DNA of 64,000 nucleotides from Pseudoxanthomonas dokdonensis (GCF_001431405.1 NZ_LDJL01000009.1:62001-126000); one strand, 5' to 3'; positions 1 through 9,712 are shown, numbered from the stretch's first letter. Numbers and translations are program-made. Notes: generated by a model not told the origin, from the sequence alone.

Positions 1-237
1 CATCGACAGGCTGATTTTTACCGTGAGCTTGGTATCGACGCACGTGTCACCGTCATTGGCCAGGACTTGGGGTGCAAGTGCAATTGGACGCTGTTGCCGG
101 CCGATATGGCCGCCTTTGGAATAGAGCATGTCCAGGCGCCACCAGCCTACGGTATGCCAGGCTACTCAAACTCGTCGAACTGGTCGCTGATACGACTGGC
201 CGACCACCCCGACTACCTGCAGAAGACCCGGAAGTGA
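1..237 (+). CDS. Unrecognised protein, C-terminal 78 residues (5' end outside window)
   Basis: An open frame runs from the first base to a TGA at 235-237, so the start lies before the window. The visible 78 residues contain a Gly-Cys-Lys-Cys motif near residue 29 and a Gly/Ser/Asn-rich stretch near residue 58, then a basic tail. I do not recognise a family. It ends 4 bases before trpG on the same strand, so it may be co-transcribed with the trp genes, although trpE is not visible here. The frame is supported mainly by the absence of stops and the close junction with trpG. Confidence 0.5.
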   Translation, partial: HRQADFYRELGIDARVTVIGQDLGCKCNWTLLPADMAAFGIEHVQAPPAYGMPGYSNSSNWSLIRLADHPDYLQKTRK

Positions 238-241
238 TTGC

Positions 242-820
242 ATGCTGCTGATGCTCGACAACTACGACAGCTTCACCTACAACCTGGTCCAGTACCTGCA
301 ATCGCTGGGCGCCGAGGTCAAGGTGGTGCGCAACGACGCGATGACCGTGGACCAGATCCAGAAACTGGCACCCGAACGCATCGTCATTTCCCCCGGCCCT
401 TGCACACCCAATGAAGCCGGGGTGTCGATGGAGATCATCGAACGCATGGGCCAGACCACGCCGATCCTCGGCGTCTGCCTGGGCCACCAGAGCATTGGCC
501 AGGTGTATGGCGGCAAAGTCATCCGTGCCGGTCGCATCATGCATGGCAAGACCTCGCGCATCCGCCATCGCGGCCAGGGCGTGTTCGCGCAGCTGCCGGA
601 TCTGTACGAGGCGACCCGCTACCACTCGCTGGTGGTCGAAAAAGACTCACTGCCGGACAGCCTGGAAGTCACCGCCTGGACCGAGAACGAAGATGGCAGC
701 TTCGAGGAAATCATGGGCCTGCGCCATCGCCAGTTTCCGGTGGAAGGCGTGCAGTTCCATCCCGAATCGATCCTGACCGAACACGGCCATGCGCTGCTGA
801 AGAACTTCCTGCAACGCTGA
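242..820 (+). CDS. trpG: Anthranilate synthase component II (glutamine amidotransferase)
   Basis: This is a class I glutamine amidotransferase of 192 aa, the usual length for TrpG/PabA. It releases ammonia from glutamine for the synthase subunit that makes anthranilate from chorismate. The nucleophile is Cys79 in GVCLGHQ and the rest of the triad is His173 and Glu175 in QFHPES; the N-terminal [11 protein letters not shown] block and the oxyanion SPGPC block are present. A second ATG lies at 251, but only the 242 start has a purine-rich stretch just upstream. It precedes trpD and trpC. A role shared with aminodeoxychorismate synthesis cannot be excluded, because one amidotransferase often serves both pathways. 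Confidence 0.93.
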   Translation: MLLMLDNYDSFTYNLVQYLQSLGAEVKVVRNDAMTVDQIQKLAPERIVISPGPCTPNEAGVSMEIIERMGQTTPILGVCLGHQSIGQVYGGKVIRAGRIMHGKTSRIRHRGQGVFAQLPDLYEATRYHSLVVEKDSLPDSLEVTAWTENEDGSFEEIMGLRHRQFPVEGVQFHPESILTEHGHALLKNFLQR

Positions 821-894
821 ATCGCCTGGTCGCAATGACACGCTGATCACCGGCTTGCCCATGCACGACCCGGTCACCCCGCAAAGGAACACCC

Positions 895-1926
895 ATGCCG
901 ATCACCGCCCAAGAAGCCCTGCAACGCACCATCGAACATCGCGAGATATTCCATGACGAAATGGTGCAGCTGATGCGTCAGATCATGCGTGGCGAAGTGA
1001 CCCCGATGATGACCGCGGCGATCCTGACCGGGCTGCGGGTCAAGAAGGAAACCGTTGGTGAAATTGCCGGCGCCGCCCAGGTGATGCGCGAGTTCTCGCG
1101 CACGGTGGACGTCGCCGACAAGACCCATCTGGTCGATATCGTCGGTACCGGTGGTGACGGTTCGCATACCTTCAACATTTCCACCTGTTCGATCTTCGTG
1201 GTCGCCGCGGCCGGCGGCAAAGTCGCCAAGCACGGCAATCGCAGTGTGTCGTCCAAGTCGGGCAGCGCCGACGTGCTGGAAACCCTGGGCGCGGCGATCG
1301 ACCTGGCCCCGGAACAGGTGGCGCAGAGCATCGAGCGCTGCGGCATCGGCTTCATGTTCGCGCCGGTGCATCACCCGGCGATGAAAGTGGTGGCGCCGGT
1401 GCGCCGAGAAATGGGCGTGCGCACCATCTTCAACATCCTCGGTCCGCTGACCAACCCGGCCGGCGCGCCGAACATCCTGATGGGGGTGTTCCACCCGGAT
1501 CTGGTCGGCATCCAGGCCCGCGTGCTGGAAGAGCTCGGAGCCGAGCGCGCACTGGTGGTGTGGGGACGCGATGGCATGGACGAACTTTCGCTGGGTGCCG
1601 GCACGCTGGTTGGCGAGCTGCGTGATGGCGTGGTCCGCGAGTACGAACTGCATCCGGAGGATTTCGGTATCGCCATGTCGGCCAGCCGCAACCTGAAAGT
1701 GGCCGATGCCGCCGAGTCCAAGGCCATGCTGCTGGACGTACTGGACAACAAGCCCGGGCCGGCGTTGGATATCGTGGCCTTCAACGCTGGCGCCGCGCTG
1801 TACGTGGCGGGCGTGGCCGATGACATCGCCGAAGGCATCGCGCGCGCGCGCGCGGTGCTGGCCGATGGTTCGGCCCGTGCGCAGCTGGACGCCTTCATCG
1901 CCACCACCCGTGCGCTGGCCGCCTGA
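895..1926 (+). CDS. trpD: Anthranilate phosphoribosyltransferase
   Basis: TrpD joins anthranilate to PRPP, the second step of tryptophan synthesis. The 343-aa length is typical. The PRPP-binding loop GTGGDG is at residues 84-89, followed by NIST at 94-97 and the [15 protein letters not shown] block at about 112-126, all diagnostic of the family. An AAGGAA ribosome site lies just upstream of the ATG. The gene is about 75 bases after trpG and about 215 bases before trpC, in the usual order for this group. Confidence 0.96.
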   Translation: MPITAQEALQRTIEHREIFHDEMVQLMRQIMRGEVTPMMTAAILTGLRVKKETVGEIAGAAQVMREFSRTVDVADKTHLVDIVGTGGDGSHTFNISTCSIFVVAAAGGKVAKHGNRSVSSKSGSADVLETLGAAIDLAPEQVAQSIERCGIGFMFAPVHHPAMKVVAPVRREMGVRTIFNILGPLTNPAGAPNILMGVFHPDLVGIQARVLEELGAERALVVWGRDGMDELSLGAGTLVGELRDGVVREYELHPEDFGIAMSASRNLKVADAAESKAMLLDVLDNKPGPALDIVAFNAGAALYVAGVADDIAEGIARARAVLADGSARAQLDAFIATTRALAA

Positions 1927-2140
1927 ATGGACACCGCTGGCGGCGCGATGGCGGGCAGCCATCCACTGATCGCCGGCAATGACCGGCCGGCCTTCGGCGA
2001 GCCGCCCTGCGAGCGCCGTGGCAAGGACTGGTACGATCACCCCCCACCGCGCGTGCCCGGATCGGCGCGCGCTCATGGCTGCAACCGGGAATGAGTGCAT
2101 TCCCCGCCAGTGCCCCGGCACGGCGCATCACGGAATTTCG

Positions 2141-2932
2141 ATGAGCGATATCCTCACTACCATCCTCGCCCGCAAACGCGAGGAAATCGCCGAGCGCAGC
2201 GGACGGGTGCCGTTGGCAGAACTGAAGGCACGCGTCGACGGCGCGCCGCCGCCACGCGGTTTTGCCCAGGCGCTGCAGGCGATGATTGCCCAGGGCGAAG
2301 CCGCGGTCATTGCCGAGGTCAAGAAGGCCAGTCCCTCCAAAGGCGTCATCCGGCCTGACTTCCACCCCGCCGATATCGCGGTGAGCTACGAGTTCGGCGG
2401 TGCCGCCTGCCTGTCGGTGCTGACCGATGTCGATTTCTTCCAGGGTTCCGATGCCTATCTGCAACAGGCGCGCGAGGCCTGCACGCTGCCGGTGCTGCGC
2501 AAGGATTTCACCATCGATCCCTACCAGGTCTACGAGGCCCGCGTGCTGGGTGCCGACTGCATCCTGCTGATCGTTGCCGCGCTGGATGACGAACAACTGG
2601 TCAGCCTGTCCAGCCTGGCCATGGAGCTGGAGATGGACGTGCTGGTGGAAGTGCATGACATCGATGAGCTGGAACGCGCGTTGCAGGTGCCGGTGCCGTT
2701 GATCGGCATCAACAACCGCAATCTGCGCAGCTTCGAAGTATCGCTGCAGACCACCCTGGCGATGAAGGATGCGGTGCCGCGCGACCGTCTGCTGATCACT
2801 GAAAGCGGCATCCTGCAGCGCGATGACGTGGCCCTGATGCGCGGCAATGGTGTGCATGGTTTCCTGGTCGGCGAGACCTTCATGCGCGCACCGGAGCCCG
2901 GCGATGCGCTGCGCGAGATGTTTTTTTCATGA
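2141..2932 (+). CDS. trpC: Indole-3-glycerol phosphate synthase
   Basis: TrpC closes the indole ring from CdRP, giving indole-3-glycerol phosphate. This is the monofunctional form, 263 aa, with no TrpF domain. The beta-1 block [12 protein letters not shown] (residues 58-68) carries a conserved Lys, LRKDF (119-123) carries the catalytic Lys, and the phosphate-binding region includes INNRNL (190-195). The open frame continues upstream to 1979, but that stretch has no family similarity, so I take the ATG at 2141 beginning [12 protein letters not shown]. The stop overlaps the start of the next gene (ATGA). Confidence 0.95.
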   Translation: MSDILTTILARKREEIAERSGRVPLAELKARVDGAPPPRGFAQALQAMIAQGEAAVIAEVKKASPSKGVIRPDFHPADIAVSYEFGGAACLSVLTDVDFFQGSDAYLQQAREACTLPVLRKDFTIDPYQVYEARVLGADCILLIVAALDDEQLVSLSSLAMELEMDVLVEVHDIDELERALQVPVPLIGINNRNLRSFEVSLQTTLAMKDAVPRDRLLITESGILQRDDVALMRGNGVHGFLVGETFMRAPEPGDALREMFFS

Positions 2933-3666
2933 AGCCGGCGATGGAAGGCGGTGCCGGCTATCCGGCGCCGGCGGCCGACGCGCCGCTGGTGGTGTTCGAT
3001 TTCGATCACACCCTGTATGACGGCGACTCCGGCAGCCATCTGTTTGCCTGGCTGATCAAGCGCAATCCGCTGCGGCTGCTGATGGCGCTGCTGCTGACCC
3101 CGCTGCTCGGCCCGCTGGTGGCGATGCTGCCGACCCGGCGCTACGGCATTTCCGGCTATGTGTGGATTGCCAGCTTCGGCATGCGCGGCGCGCAGGAGTT
3201 CAACCGCTGGATCGATCGCTACGTGGTCACCCACGAGGCCTCCATCCGTGCCCGCCTGTTACCGCACGCACTGGAGGTTTTTGCCGGCCATCGCCGCGCC
3301 GGCGACAGGGTAGTGGTGGCCACTGGCGCGCCGCCGGAACTGGCCCGCGCAATCCTGGCCTTTGTTGCCCACGAAGACGTGCCGGTGGTCGGCACCCTGG
3401 TCGGTCCGAAACTGGGCGCGATCACCGCCAAGCGCCACTGCCACAACGTCGAGAAGATGCGCATGCTGGCCGAGCTGGGCTATGCCGACATCGCCGTGGC
3501 CTATTCGGACAGCACCGCCGATCTGCCGTTGCTGAAGGCTGCCCGCTCGCCGGTGGTGGTCAATCCCAAGCCGAAGCGGGTGGCGTTGTTCCACGAGGTG
3601 TTGCCCGCCGGTACCCCGATTCTCAACTGGGGCTGCCACGACCGCGGCGGCCAGCCGCTGGACTGA
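2929..3666 (+). CDS. HAD-IB family phosphatase (phosphoserine phosphatase-like)
   Basis: A 245-aa haloacid dehalogenase superfamily hydrolase. The nucleophile motif FDFDHT places Asp24 and Asp26 as nucleophile and acid/base; motif II is VVATGA and motif IV is SDSTAD, the subfamily IB pattern shared with SerB and with phosphatidylglycerophosphatase-type enzymes. A hydrophobic run around residues 45-65 lies in the cap region and could contact membrane. Its start overlaps the trpC stop by four bases, so it is translationally coupled to the trp operon. The substrate cannot be told from sequence; a role in serine or tryptophan metabolism is only suggested by position. Confidence 0.8.
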   Translation: MKPAMEGGAGYPAPAADAPLVVFDFDHTLYDGDSGSHLFAWLIKRNPLRLLMALLLTPLLGPLVAMLPTRRYGISGYVWIASFGMRGAQEFNRWIDRYVVTHEASIRARLLPHALEVFAGHRRAGDRVVVATGAPPELARAILAFVAHEDVPVVGTLVGPKLGAITAKRHCHNVEKMRMLAELGYADIAVAYSDSTADLPLLKAARSPVVVNPKPKRVALFHEVLPAGTPILNWGCHDRGGQPLD

Positions 3667-3699
3667 GCCGCTGCCGGATCAGCCGCCGGATCAGCGAGG

Positions 3700-4203
3700 T
3701 CAAGGCGCCAGCCGCTTGCGCATCAGCGCGTTGGCCATGGTCACCCCATGCCGGACCGGCATGCGTCGTTCAACCACCTCGAAGCCGGCGCTGGCGAAGA
3801 ACGCCTCGGCGCTGCGGCTGACATCGGCGCTCAGTTCGGCCAGCTGCAAGGTCGCCGCATGCGCGTGCAGTTGCTGCATCAGGGCCCGGCCGATACCCCG
3901 CCGCGGATGTTCGCCGGACACGAAGAAATGGTCGATGTAGCCGTTGTCCTGCAGATCCGCATAGCCGACCACGCTGCCATCGAGTTCGGCGACGAACGGG
4001 TCGAGCCGGGTCATCCGTGCAGCCCAGTCCGGATCGCCCGCGGGCGTGGCCGGCGACCAGGCGTCGATCTGTTCGGCGCTGTAGAAGTCGCTGGCGATCT
4101 GGCGGATCGACGACTGGAACACCGCCAGCAGCGCCGCCTCGTCACCAGCGCGGAAGCGACGGATGCGCAGGCCCGCGGCTGGGGTTGGCGGCCTGCCGTT
4201 CAC
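3700..4203 (-). CDS. GNAT-family N-acetyltransferase
   Basis: A 167-aa GNAT acyltransferase. The acetyl-CoA-binding motif A is HPRRGIGRALM, preceded by the beta-4 strand (YIDHFFVS), and the C-terminal strand region reads FFASAGFEVV. The overall pattern resembles YafP-type acetyltransferases. The start is a GTG whose last two bases form part of the TGA stop of the upstream zinc-ribbon gene (GTGA overlap), which supports this start and translational coupling. The substrate is unknown. Confidence 0.8.
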   Translation of the reverse strand: MNGRPPTPAAGLRIRRFRAGDEAALLAVFQSSIRQIASDFYSAEQIDAWSPATPAGDPDWAARMTRLDPFVAELDGSVVGYADLQDNGYIDHFFVSGEHPRRGIGRALMQQLHAHAATLQLAELSADVSRSAEAFFASAGFEVVERRMPVRHGVTMANALMRKRLAP

Positions 4204-4574
4204 TCGCGCACCGGGGTCTTCCAGTCCTTGAGCAGATCCAACAGGTCATGCTCGACGAAGTCCTGGTATTCGCCGGCATCGTAGAAACGACCGTAACAAT
4301 ACTTGCAGCTCTCGAACCAGATGTGCGGCTGCTGCGGATCGACCATCCGCACCAGCTCACGCTGGCCGATGCAGACCGGGCAGGTGATGCGATCGACCTG
4401 GTTGCATTGTTCGCCCACAGCGGCATCGCCGGTATCCAGTTCGCGCGCGTGGCTCTTCAGGGTTTCGTGGGCCATCATTTCGAACCACAGGCCTTTGCAA
4501 TGGGTGCAGCGGTGCGCGCTGGCCTCCAGCAGGACCAGCAATTCCATCGGGTGGCTGCATTTGGGGCATTTCAT
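4200..4574 (-). CDS. Zinc-ribbon protein (TFIIB-type zinc finger, zf-TFIIB family)
   Basis: A 124-aa protein with paired CxxC knuckles: CPKC near the N-terminus and CTHC about 20 residues later, then a second set, CPVC and CKYC. The WFE segment after each second knuckle is typical of zf-TFIIB domain proteins of unknown function. I choose the ATG at 4574 because a GGAG lies about 10 bases upstream; a longer version would begin with TTG at 4604. It is coupled to the GNAT gene downstream. No function can be assigned beyond zinc binding. Confidence 0.75.
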   Translation of the reverse strand: MKCPKCSHPMELLVLLEASAHRCTHCKGLWFEMMAHETLKSHARELDTGDAAVGEQCNQVDRITCPVCIGQRELVRMVDPQQPHIWFESCKYCYGRFYDAGEYQDFVEHDLLDLLKDWKTPVRE

Positions 4575-4748
4575 CGGCTTGTGACTCCGGTGGCGATGCG
4601 CCAATCTTAGGGCGTGTCAGCCATGTTCGCTGCGGTCGCTGCTGGCCATTGGCGTGCTGCTGAACAGGGCGCGCCCGCAGGTGCGCGCGTGGCCGATGCC
4701 AGCCAGCACGGATGGCCGCAGAACCGCTGGTTGAGGCGTTTGCTGGGC

Positions 4749-5498
4749 TCAGAACAACCAGGCCTTGCCAATCTGGTACAGACTGATCGACATCACCAGC
4801 AGCCCGACCGCGACCAGCACAACGCGTTCGGCCACGTGCTTGACCAGATAGGCGGCCAGCGGTGCGGCCAGTACCCCGCCGATCAACAGGCCGAGGACGA
4901 TTTCCAGATGCTGGATGCCGATCGAGAAAAAGAACGTGATCGAGACCGCCAGGGTGATGACGAACTCGGCGGCATTGACCGTACCGATGGTGGTGCGGGC
5001 CTTGCCGCCACCGGCCAGCAGGGTCGAGGTCGCCAACGGCCCCCAGCCGCCGCCGCCGCTGGCGTCCATCAGCCCGGCGAAGAATCCCAGCGTGCGCACT
5101 TTGCGGACCTCGCCACGGGGCAGGAAGCGCCCGGCCGAGCGCAGCAGGATCAGCACCGCCAGGGCCAGCAGGTAGACATAGACGAAGGGTCGGATGAGCT
5201 CGCCCGGCAGGCGGGTCAGGACGTAGGCGCCGATGACACCGCCGACCGAGCCGGAGATCGCCAGCCGCCAGAACAGGCGCTTGTCGATGTTGCGGAAGTA
5301 GGCGTGCGAGGCACCCGAGACGCCGGTGGTGAAGACCTCGGCCGCATGCACGCTGGCGCTGACTGCCGCCGGCGGCAGGCCCAGGCTCAGCAGTACCGAC
5401 GAGGACACCAGGCCGAACGCCATGCCCAGCGCACCGTCGACCAGCTGCGCGGCCAGGCCGATGGCGATGAACCAGTAAAACTCGCTTCCGAATTCCAT
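4749..5498 (-). CDS. TauE/SafE family membrane transporter (putative sulfite/anion exporter)
   Basis: A 249-aa polytopic membrane protein with about eight hydrophobic segments arranged as two repeats. The first half has the GALGMAFG block and the second half has the GLMDASGGGGWGPLATS block; such Gly-rich turns mark the TauE/SafE/DUF81 family. Members export sulfite, sulfoacetate or other small anions, but the substrate is not predictable here. It is a single gene in reverse orientation, with no sulfur-metabolism gene beside it. Confidence 0.85.
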   Translation of the reverse strand: MEFGSEFYWFIAIGLAAQLVDGALGMAFGLVSSSVLLSLGLPPAAVSASVHAAEVFTTGVSGASHAYFRNIDKRLFWRLAISGSVGGVIGAYVLTRLPGELIRPFVYVYLLALAVLILLRSAGRFLPRGEVRKVRTLGFFAGLMDASGGGGWGPLATSTLLAGGGKARTTIGTVNAAEFVITLAVSITFFFSIGIQHLEIVLGLLIGGVLAAPLAAYLVKHVAERVVLVAVGLLVMSISLYQIGKAWLF

Positions 5499-5651
5499 CC
5501 AGACAACCCAGTCGGCGGCAGCCTTCGTTGAGGAATCGGAAGCTTACCCGGCAGCCGGCCGGTTTCCGCCGGGCCGCTTGTGCCAAAAAGGCATATCGAG
5601 CTAACGAGGAATCACAATCGCCCGCGGCCACCGGTGCCGCGGGCCGCGTCC

Positions 5652-6338
5652 TCAGCGGGTGCCGTACAGCACCACGGTCTTGCCACGGGCATGCAGCGAG
5701 CCATCGGCCTGCAGCTTCTTCAGTACCCGCCCGGCCATCTCGCGCGAGCAGCCGACCAGTCTTGCCAGCTCCTGCCGCGAGACCCGCAGCTGGGTACCTT
5801 CCGGATGACTCATCGCCTCCGGTTCCCGGGCCAGGTCATGCAGGGTACGGACGATGCGATCGGTGACATCCAGGAATGCCAGCCGGCTGGCCTTGCGGCT
5901 GGTGTCCAGCAGCCGGCGCGACAGTTGCGCGCCAATCGAATACAGCAGTGCCGGGGCGTCCGCCGACAGCGAGCCGGTGAACAGCTGGTGCAGCCGCTCG
6001 TAGCTGATCTCGGCCAGTTCGCAGGTGGTCCGGGTGCGCAGGATCACCTCGCGACGGTCGGATTCAATGAACAGGCCCATCTCGCCGACAAACTCGCCTG
6101 GGCCGAAGTAACCCAGCACCAGTTCGCGGTCGTCGTCTTCCTCGGTGATGATGCTGACCGAGCCGCTGACCACGTAATACAACGTGCCGGCCGGGTCTCC
6201 CGGACGGAAGACATCGGTGCGGGCGGGGTAACGGCGACGATGGCTATGAACCAGGAAGCGATCCAGGGCCGCGGCGTCGGGTTTCAGCGGACTGATGGCA
6301 GCACGTGCCGGAAGCGGAACGGAAGAATTCAAGTTCAT
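5652..6338 (-). CDS. clp: CRP-like global regulator Clp
   Basis: A 228-aa CRP/FNR-family transcription factor: an N-terminal cyclic-nucleotide-binding fold (about 25-140, with FRPGDPAGTLYYV and GEFVGEMGLF) and a C-terminal helix-turn-helix (about 165-225, with SRQELARLVGCSREMAGRVL). The sequence is very close to Clp of Xanthomonas, which is known to respond to cyclic di-GMP and to control virulence, exoenzyme and polysaccharide genes. The frame can start at TTG 6356, but the ATG at 6338 gives the family length (about 230 aa). It is transcribed divergently from speD. Confidence 0.93.
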   Translation of the reverse strand: MNLNSSVPLPARAAISPLKPDAAALDRFLVHSHRRRYPARTDVFRPGDPAGTLYYVVSGSVSIITEEDDDRELVLGYFGPGEFVGEMGLFIESDRREVILRTRTTCELAEISYERLHQLFTGSLSADAPALLYSIGAQLSRRLLDTSRKASRLAFLDVTDRIVRTLHDLAREPEAMSHPEGTQLRVSRQELARLVGCSREMAGRVLKKLQADGSLHARGKTVVLYGTR

Positions 6339-6559
6339 GAGGACGTTACGAGGCAATTCAGTGAGCTTAGTCCGATTTGCCCATCAACGGCAAACCCTGT
6401 GGGTCAATAACTGCCGCTCTGCGTCACAGCGGCGCGGAAAAGGCGGCAGGAGGGGCCCCCGAACCGCTCATTGCCGGCTTTGCCAAGCCGGACATTTCGT
6501 TGAAAGCTGATTTGGCCCATAATTCCGCCTCTCCCATTCCCCCAAGAGGGACGCCCGCC

Positions 6560-7351
6560 GTGGTCAAACCACTGCCTCGCCTGCGGTTGCAAGGCTTCAA
6601 CAACCTCACCAAGGCGCTGAGCTTCAACATCTATGACGTCTGCTACGCCGTCTCCGAGGACGAACGCCAGCGGTACATCGAATACATCGACGAGGAATAC
6701 AACGCCGATCGCCTGACCCAGATCCTGACGGATGTGGCCGAGATCATTGGCGCCAACATCCTCAACATCGCCCGCCAGGACTACGATCCGCAGGGCGCGT
6801 CGGTGACGATCCTGATCTCCGAGGAGCCGGTGATCGACAAGTCCCAGGCCAAGGGCGTCATCTCCGACGCGGTGGTCGCGCACATGGACAAGTCGCACAT
6901 CACCGTGCACACCTATCCGGAAACCCATCCGGACAACGGCATCGCCACCTTCCGCGCCGACATCGACGTCGCCACCTGCGGGGTGATTTCGCCGTTGAAG
7001 GCGTTGAACTACCTGATCGAGAGCTTCGAGTCGGACATCGTGGTCATGGACTACCGCGTGCGCGGCTTCACCCGCGACGTGAAGGGCAAGAAGCACTACA
7101 TCGATCACAAGATCAATTCGATCCAGGACTACCTGGCCAAGAACGTGCGCAGCCGCTACGAGATGCTCGACGTCAACGTCTACCAGGAAAACATCTTCCA
7201 CACCAAGATGCACCTGCAGGACTTCGACCTGGACAAGTACCTGTTCGAGGAAAAGGCCCGCAACCTGTCGTTCAAGGAACGGATGAAGGTCGAGGCCCGG
7301 CTCAAGCGTGAGATCGAAGAGCTCTACCACGGCCGCAACCTGGCCGACTGA
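6560..7351 (+). CDS. speD: S-adenosylmethionine decarboxylase proenzyme
   Basis: SpeD decarboxylates S-adenosylmethionine to supply aminopropyl groups for spermidine. It is the long E. coli-type proenzyme (263 aa). Self-cleavage should occur between Lys111 and Ser112 in [13 protein letters not shown], with Ser112 becoming the pyruvoyl group, the same position as in E. coli. The start is a GTG at 6560 with AAGAGGG nine bases upstream; the frame is open back to 6377, but that part has no family match. No spermidine synthase gene is adjacent. Confidence 0.93.
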   Translation: MVKPLPRLRLQGFNNLTKALSFNIYDVCYAVSEDERQRYIEYIDEEYNADRLTQILTDVAEIIGANILNIARQDYDPQGASVTILISEEPVIDKSQAKGVISDAVVAHMDKSHITVHTYPETHPDNGIATFRADIDVATCGVISPLKALNYLIESFESDIVVMDYRVRGFTRDVKGKKHYIDHKINSIQDYLAKNVRSRYEMLDVNVYQENIFHTKMHLQDFDLDKYLFEEKARNLSFKERMKVEARLKREIEELYHGRNLAD

Positions 7352-7423
7352 GCTCGGCCGCGGGCCGGGTGCCGGTTACACGGGATTCGGCCAGGCGCCG
7401 CTACACTGGCGGCACATCATCCA

Positions 7424-7503
7424 GGTGGGACGGCCCACCGGCAGCAGCCGCTGCCAACACCACCGACGGCGGTCCGGAATGCAGATTCCGGGCCGCTTTT
7501 TTT
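7424..7503 (+). promoter_or_regulatory. Guanidine-II (mini-ykkC) riboswitch with overlapping intrinsic terminator
   Basis: Two hairpins each end in an ACGG tetraloop, the hallmark of the guanidine-II class. Hairpin 1 pairs 7424-7429 with 7434-7439 around loop 7430-7433. Hairpin 2 pairs 7462-7465 with 7470-7473 around loop 7466-7469. The linker forms its own stem (7440-7445 with 7450-7455). A 12-bp stem (7469-7480 with 7485-7496, one G-U pair, GCAG loop) followed by seven T (7497-7503) is a strong terminator, and its 5' arm uses the last loop base and the 3' arm of hairpin 2. Ligand-stabilised hairpin 2 would therefore weaken the terminator. The next gene is an SMR guanidinium exporter, as expected for this RNA. 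The alternative-pairing mechanism is inference. Confidence 0.9.
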
Positions 7504-7523
7504 GTTCATCCGAGGAAATCATC

Positions 7524-7847
7524 ATGGCCTGGATCTACCTGCTGCTGGCCGGTGCGTTCGAAATCTGCTTCGCCATCGGCCTCAAATACACCGAAGGATT
7601 CACCCGTCTGTGGCCCAGCGTGCTGACCGCGCTGGCCGCGGCCATCAGCCTGTGGCTGCTGACCCAGGCGCTGAGGGTGATACCGGTCGGTACCGCCTAC
7701 GCGATCTGGACCGGGATTGGCGCGGTCGGCGTGGCGACCCTGGGCATCGTGCTGTTTGCCGAAAGCGCCTCGCCGCTGCGGCTGGCCTGCATTGCCTTGA
7801 TCGTGGCCGGGGTGATCGGGCTCAAGCTGGCGACCCCGGGCGGGTAA
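7524..7847 (+). CDS. sugE: SMR-family guanidinium exporter (SugE/Gdx)
   Basis: A 107-aa small multidrug resistance protein with four hydrophobic helices. Glu13 in the first helix is the conserved coupling carboxylate, and the [12 protein letters not shown] loop is the Gdx/SugE pattern rather than the EmrE pattern. Gdx exporters exchange guanidinium for protons across the inner membrane. The start follows a GAGGAA site (7512-7517). The guanidine-II riboswitch immediately upstream strongly supports guanidinium as the substrate and makes induction by guanidine likely. Confidence 0.93.
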   Translation: MAWIYLLLAGAFEICFAIGLKYTEGFTRLWPSVLTALAAAISLWLLTQALRVIPVGTAYAIWTGIGAVGVATLGIVLFAESASPLRLACIALIVAGVIGLKLATPGG

Positions 7848-7950
7848 TGACCCGCCCCGAGCATCGTGGAGCCAGATGCGTCGGGACCGCGCTATCGCCT
7901 GCCGTGGAGACGGCATCACCAACAAGGCAACAAAGGCCGGGGAGGCGTGG

Positions 7951-8595
7951 CTACAGCCGGTAAGCGATGCCCTTCATGAGCTTGGAGGCCAGCGTCATCA
8001 GCCCGGGAATCGGCGCCGGCAGCACCCGCGCGCCGGCCTGTTCGGCGTGCTCGGCATGGCGGGCTTCATCGGCTTTCATCACGCTGATGATTTCACGGCT
8101 GCGCAGATCGGCGGGCGGTAGCGTTTCCAGGTGTTCGTCCAGGTGCGCCTCGACCTGGTGTTCGGTCTCGACCACGAAGCCCAGGCTCCAGTCGTCGCCG
8201 CGCAGCGCCGCCACGGCACCCAGCGCGTAGCTGCTGGCATACCAGAGCGGGTTGAACAGGCTGGGGCGGCTGTCCAGTTCATCCAGGCGGTCAGCGCACC
8301 AGGCCAGATGGTCGGTTTCCTCCTGCGCCGCCGCCAGCAGGTGGGCGCGGGTCTGTTCGTCACGGGCCACCGCGGCCTGTCCGAAGTACAGGCCCTGCGC
8401 GCAGATCTCGCCGACGTGGTTGATCCGCATCAGCCCGGCGGCATGGCGGCGCTCGCCCGGCGTCAGCTCGACCTCCGGGGTATCGCCGGCCGGGTTGGCG
8501 CGCAGCGCAGGCGGGCGGCCGAACACGGTTTCCAGCGCACGCTGGCTTTCGTTCAGCAAATGATCGAGCGGGGAGTACTGGCGGACACGCGACAT
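7951..8595 (-). CDS. coq7: Ubiquinone biosynthesis hydroxylase Coq7 (demethoxyubiquinone hydroxylase)
   Basis: Coq7 is a di-iron monooxygenase for the late C-6 ring hydroxylation in ubiquinone synthesis, acting at the inner membrane. The 214-aa protein has paired carboxylate/His motifs: INHVGEICAQ, QEETDHLAWC and KADEARHAEHA. The ATG at 8595 begins MSRVRQYSPLD; the longer frame to 8715 adds a sequence unlike the family. Xanthomonads use Coq7 where E. coli uses UbiF. Confidence 0.92.
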   Translation of the reverse strand: MSRVRQYSPLDHLLNESQRALETVFGRPPALRANPAGDTPEVELTPGERRHAAGLMRINHVGEICAQGLYFGQAAVARDEQTRAHLLAAAQEETDHLAWCADRLDELDSRPSLFNPLWYASSYALGAVAALRGDDWSLGFVVETEHQVEAHLDEHLETLPPADLRSREIISVMKADEARHAEHAEQAGARVLPAPIPGLMTLASKLMKGIAYRL

Positions 8596-8747
8596 GGCAG
8601 GGCCTTGGAACGGGAAAAAAGCGGCGGAAGCGCTGCAATTCCAGCACAATGCGCGTCCCGCGACGGCTATTTTCCCTTGCCGGGCCCGCAAACGCCACGG
8701 CGGCCGCGGGGCCACGCCGGCCTGCGGCCGATTTCGCAGCGATGGAC

Positions 8748-8776
8748 TTGCGGCAGCCAGATCAGCCCGCTATCAT
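8748..8776 (+). promoter_or_regulatory. Probable sigma-70 promoter for rplM-rpsI
   Basis: A TTGCGG box (8748-8753) and a TATCAT box (8771-8776) are separated by 17 bases, about 90 bases before the rplM start. The spacing is ideal and four of six -35 bases and five of six -10 bases match consensus. The leader of about 80 bases could hold r-protein autoregulation, but I see no known motif. Confidence 0.5.
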
Positions 8777-8864
8777 AGGCGGCTCTCCGCAATACACAAC
8801 GCGTGGCAAAGTTCCGTCAGGGTCGTCCTGCAGGAATCCGCCCGACCAAATATAAGAGTTTCCA

Positions 8865-9293
8865 ATGACTACCTTCACCGCCAAAAATGAGACCGTCCAG
8901 CGCGACTGGTACGTCGTCGACGCCGCCGGCAAGACGCTCGGCCGCCTGTCGACCGAACTGGCCCGCCGCCTGCGCGGCAAGCACAAGCCGGTTTACACCC
9001 CCCACGTCGACACCGGTGATTACCTGGTGGTGATCAACGCCGAAAAGATTGTCGTCACCGGCAACAAGCTGGCCGACAAGAAGTACCACCGCTTCACCGG
9101 GTACATCGGCAACCTGAAGACCGAAACCCTGTCGCAGGCACTGGAACGTCATCCGGAGCGCGTGATCGAGATCGCCGTGAAGGGCATGCTGCCGAAGAAC
9201 ACCCTTGGCCGTGAGATGTACCGCAAGTTGAAGGTCTATGCAGGCCCCAACCACCCGCACGCCGCTCAACAGCCGCAAGTTCTGGATATCTAA
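8865..9293 (+). CDS. rplM: 50S ribosomal protein L13
   Basis: A large-subunit protein of 142 aa, the standard bacterial L13 length. The N-terminal block with [18 protein letters not shown] and the central [13 protein letters not shown]-like segment (here [12 protein letters not shown]) are diagnostic, and the C-terminus has the HPHAAQQP signature. It is followed after two bases by rpsI, the universal bacterial pairing. Confidence 0.97.
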   Translation: MTTFTAKNETVQRDWYVVDAAGKTLGRLSTELARRLRGKHKPVYTPHVDTGDYLVVINAEKIVVTGNKLADKKYHRFTGYIGNLKTETLSQALERHPERVIEIAVKGMLPKNTLGREMYRKLKVYAGPNHPHAAQQPQVLDI

Positions 9294-9295
9294 TC

Positions 9296-9688
9296 ATGGC
9301 TATCACGCAAAACTACGGCACCGGCCGTCGCAAGTCCTCCACCGCCCGCGTGTTCCTGCGCAAGGGCAGCGGCACCATCACCGTCAACGACCGTCCGCTG
9401 GACGAGTTCTTCGGCCGTGAAACCGCGCGCATGATCGTGCGCCAGCCGCTGGAGCTGACCAAGAACACCGAAAGCTTCGACATCTACGTCACCACCTCTG
9501 GCGGCGGCACCACCGGCCAGGCCGGCGCCATCCGCCTGGGCATCGCCCGCGCGCTGGTGGAGTATGATGAAACCCTGAAGTCCGAACTGCGCCAGGCAGG
9601 CTTCATGACCCGTGACGCCCGCGAAGTCGAGCGCAAGAAGGTCGGTCTGCACAAGGCACGTCGCGCGACCCAGTTCTCGAAGCGCTAA
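9296..9688 (+). CDS. rpsI: 30S ribosomal protein S9
   Basis: A small-subunit protein of 130 aa. The start has [18 protein letters not shown], and the C-terminus ends in the conserved Ser-Lys-Arg tail that contacts P-site tRNA. The [17 protein letters not shown] segment is typical. It is co-transcribed with rplM and lies just upstream of tRNA-Gln. Confidence 0.97.
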   Translation: MAITQNYGTGRRKSSTARVFLRKGSGTITVNDRPLDEFFGRETARMIVRQPLELTKNTESFDIYVTTSGGGTTGQAGAIRLGIARALVEYDETLKSELRQAGFMTRDAREVERKKVGLHKARRATQFSKR

Positions 9689-9712
9689 TCGTTTCACCGA
9701 GGTTTGCACTAC

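Noticed and set aside
874-2121. Long open frame of 415 codons on the minus strand opposite trpD
   Set aside because: It is a shadow of trpD caused by high G+C; the translation is His/Gly/Arg-rich without any family pattern, while trpD has all its motifs.
1979-2140. Extended N-terminus of trpC
   Set aside because: The added 54 residues have no similarity to the family, and the ATG at 2141 gives the normal TrpC length.
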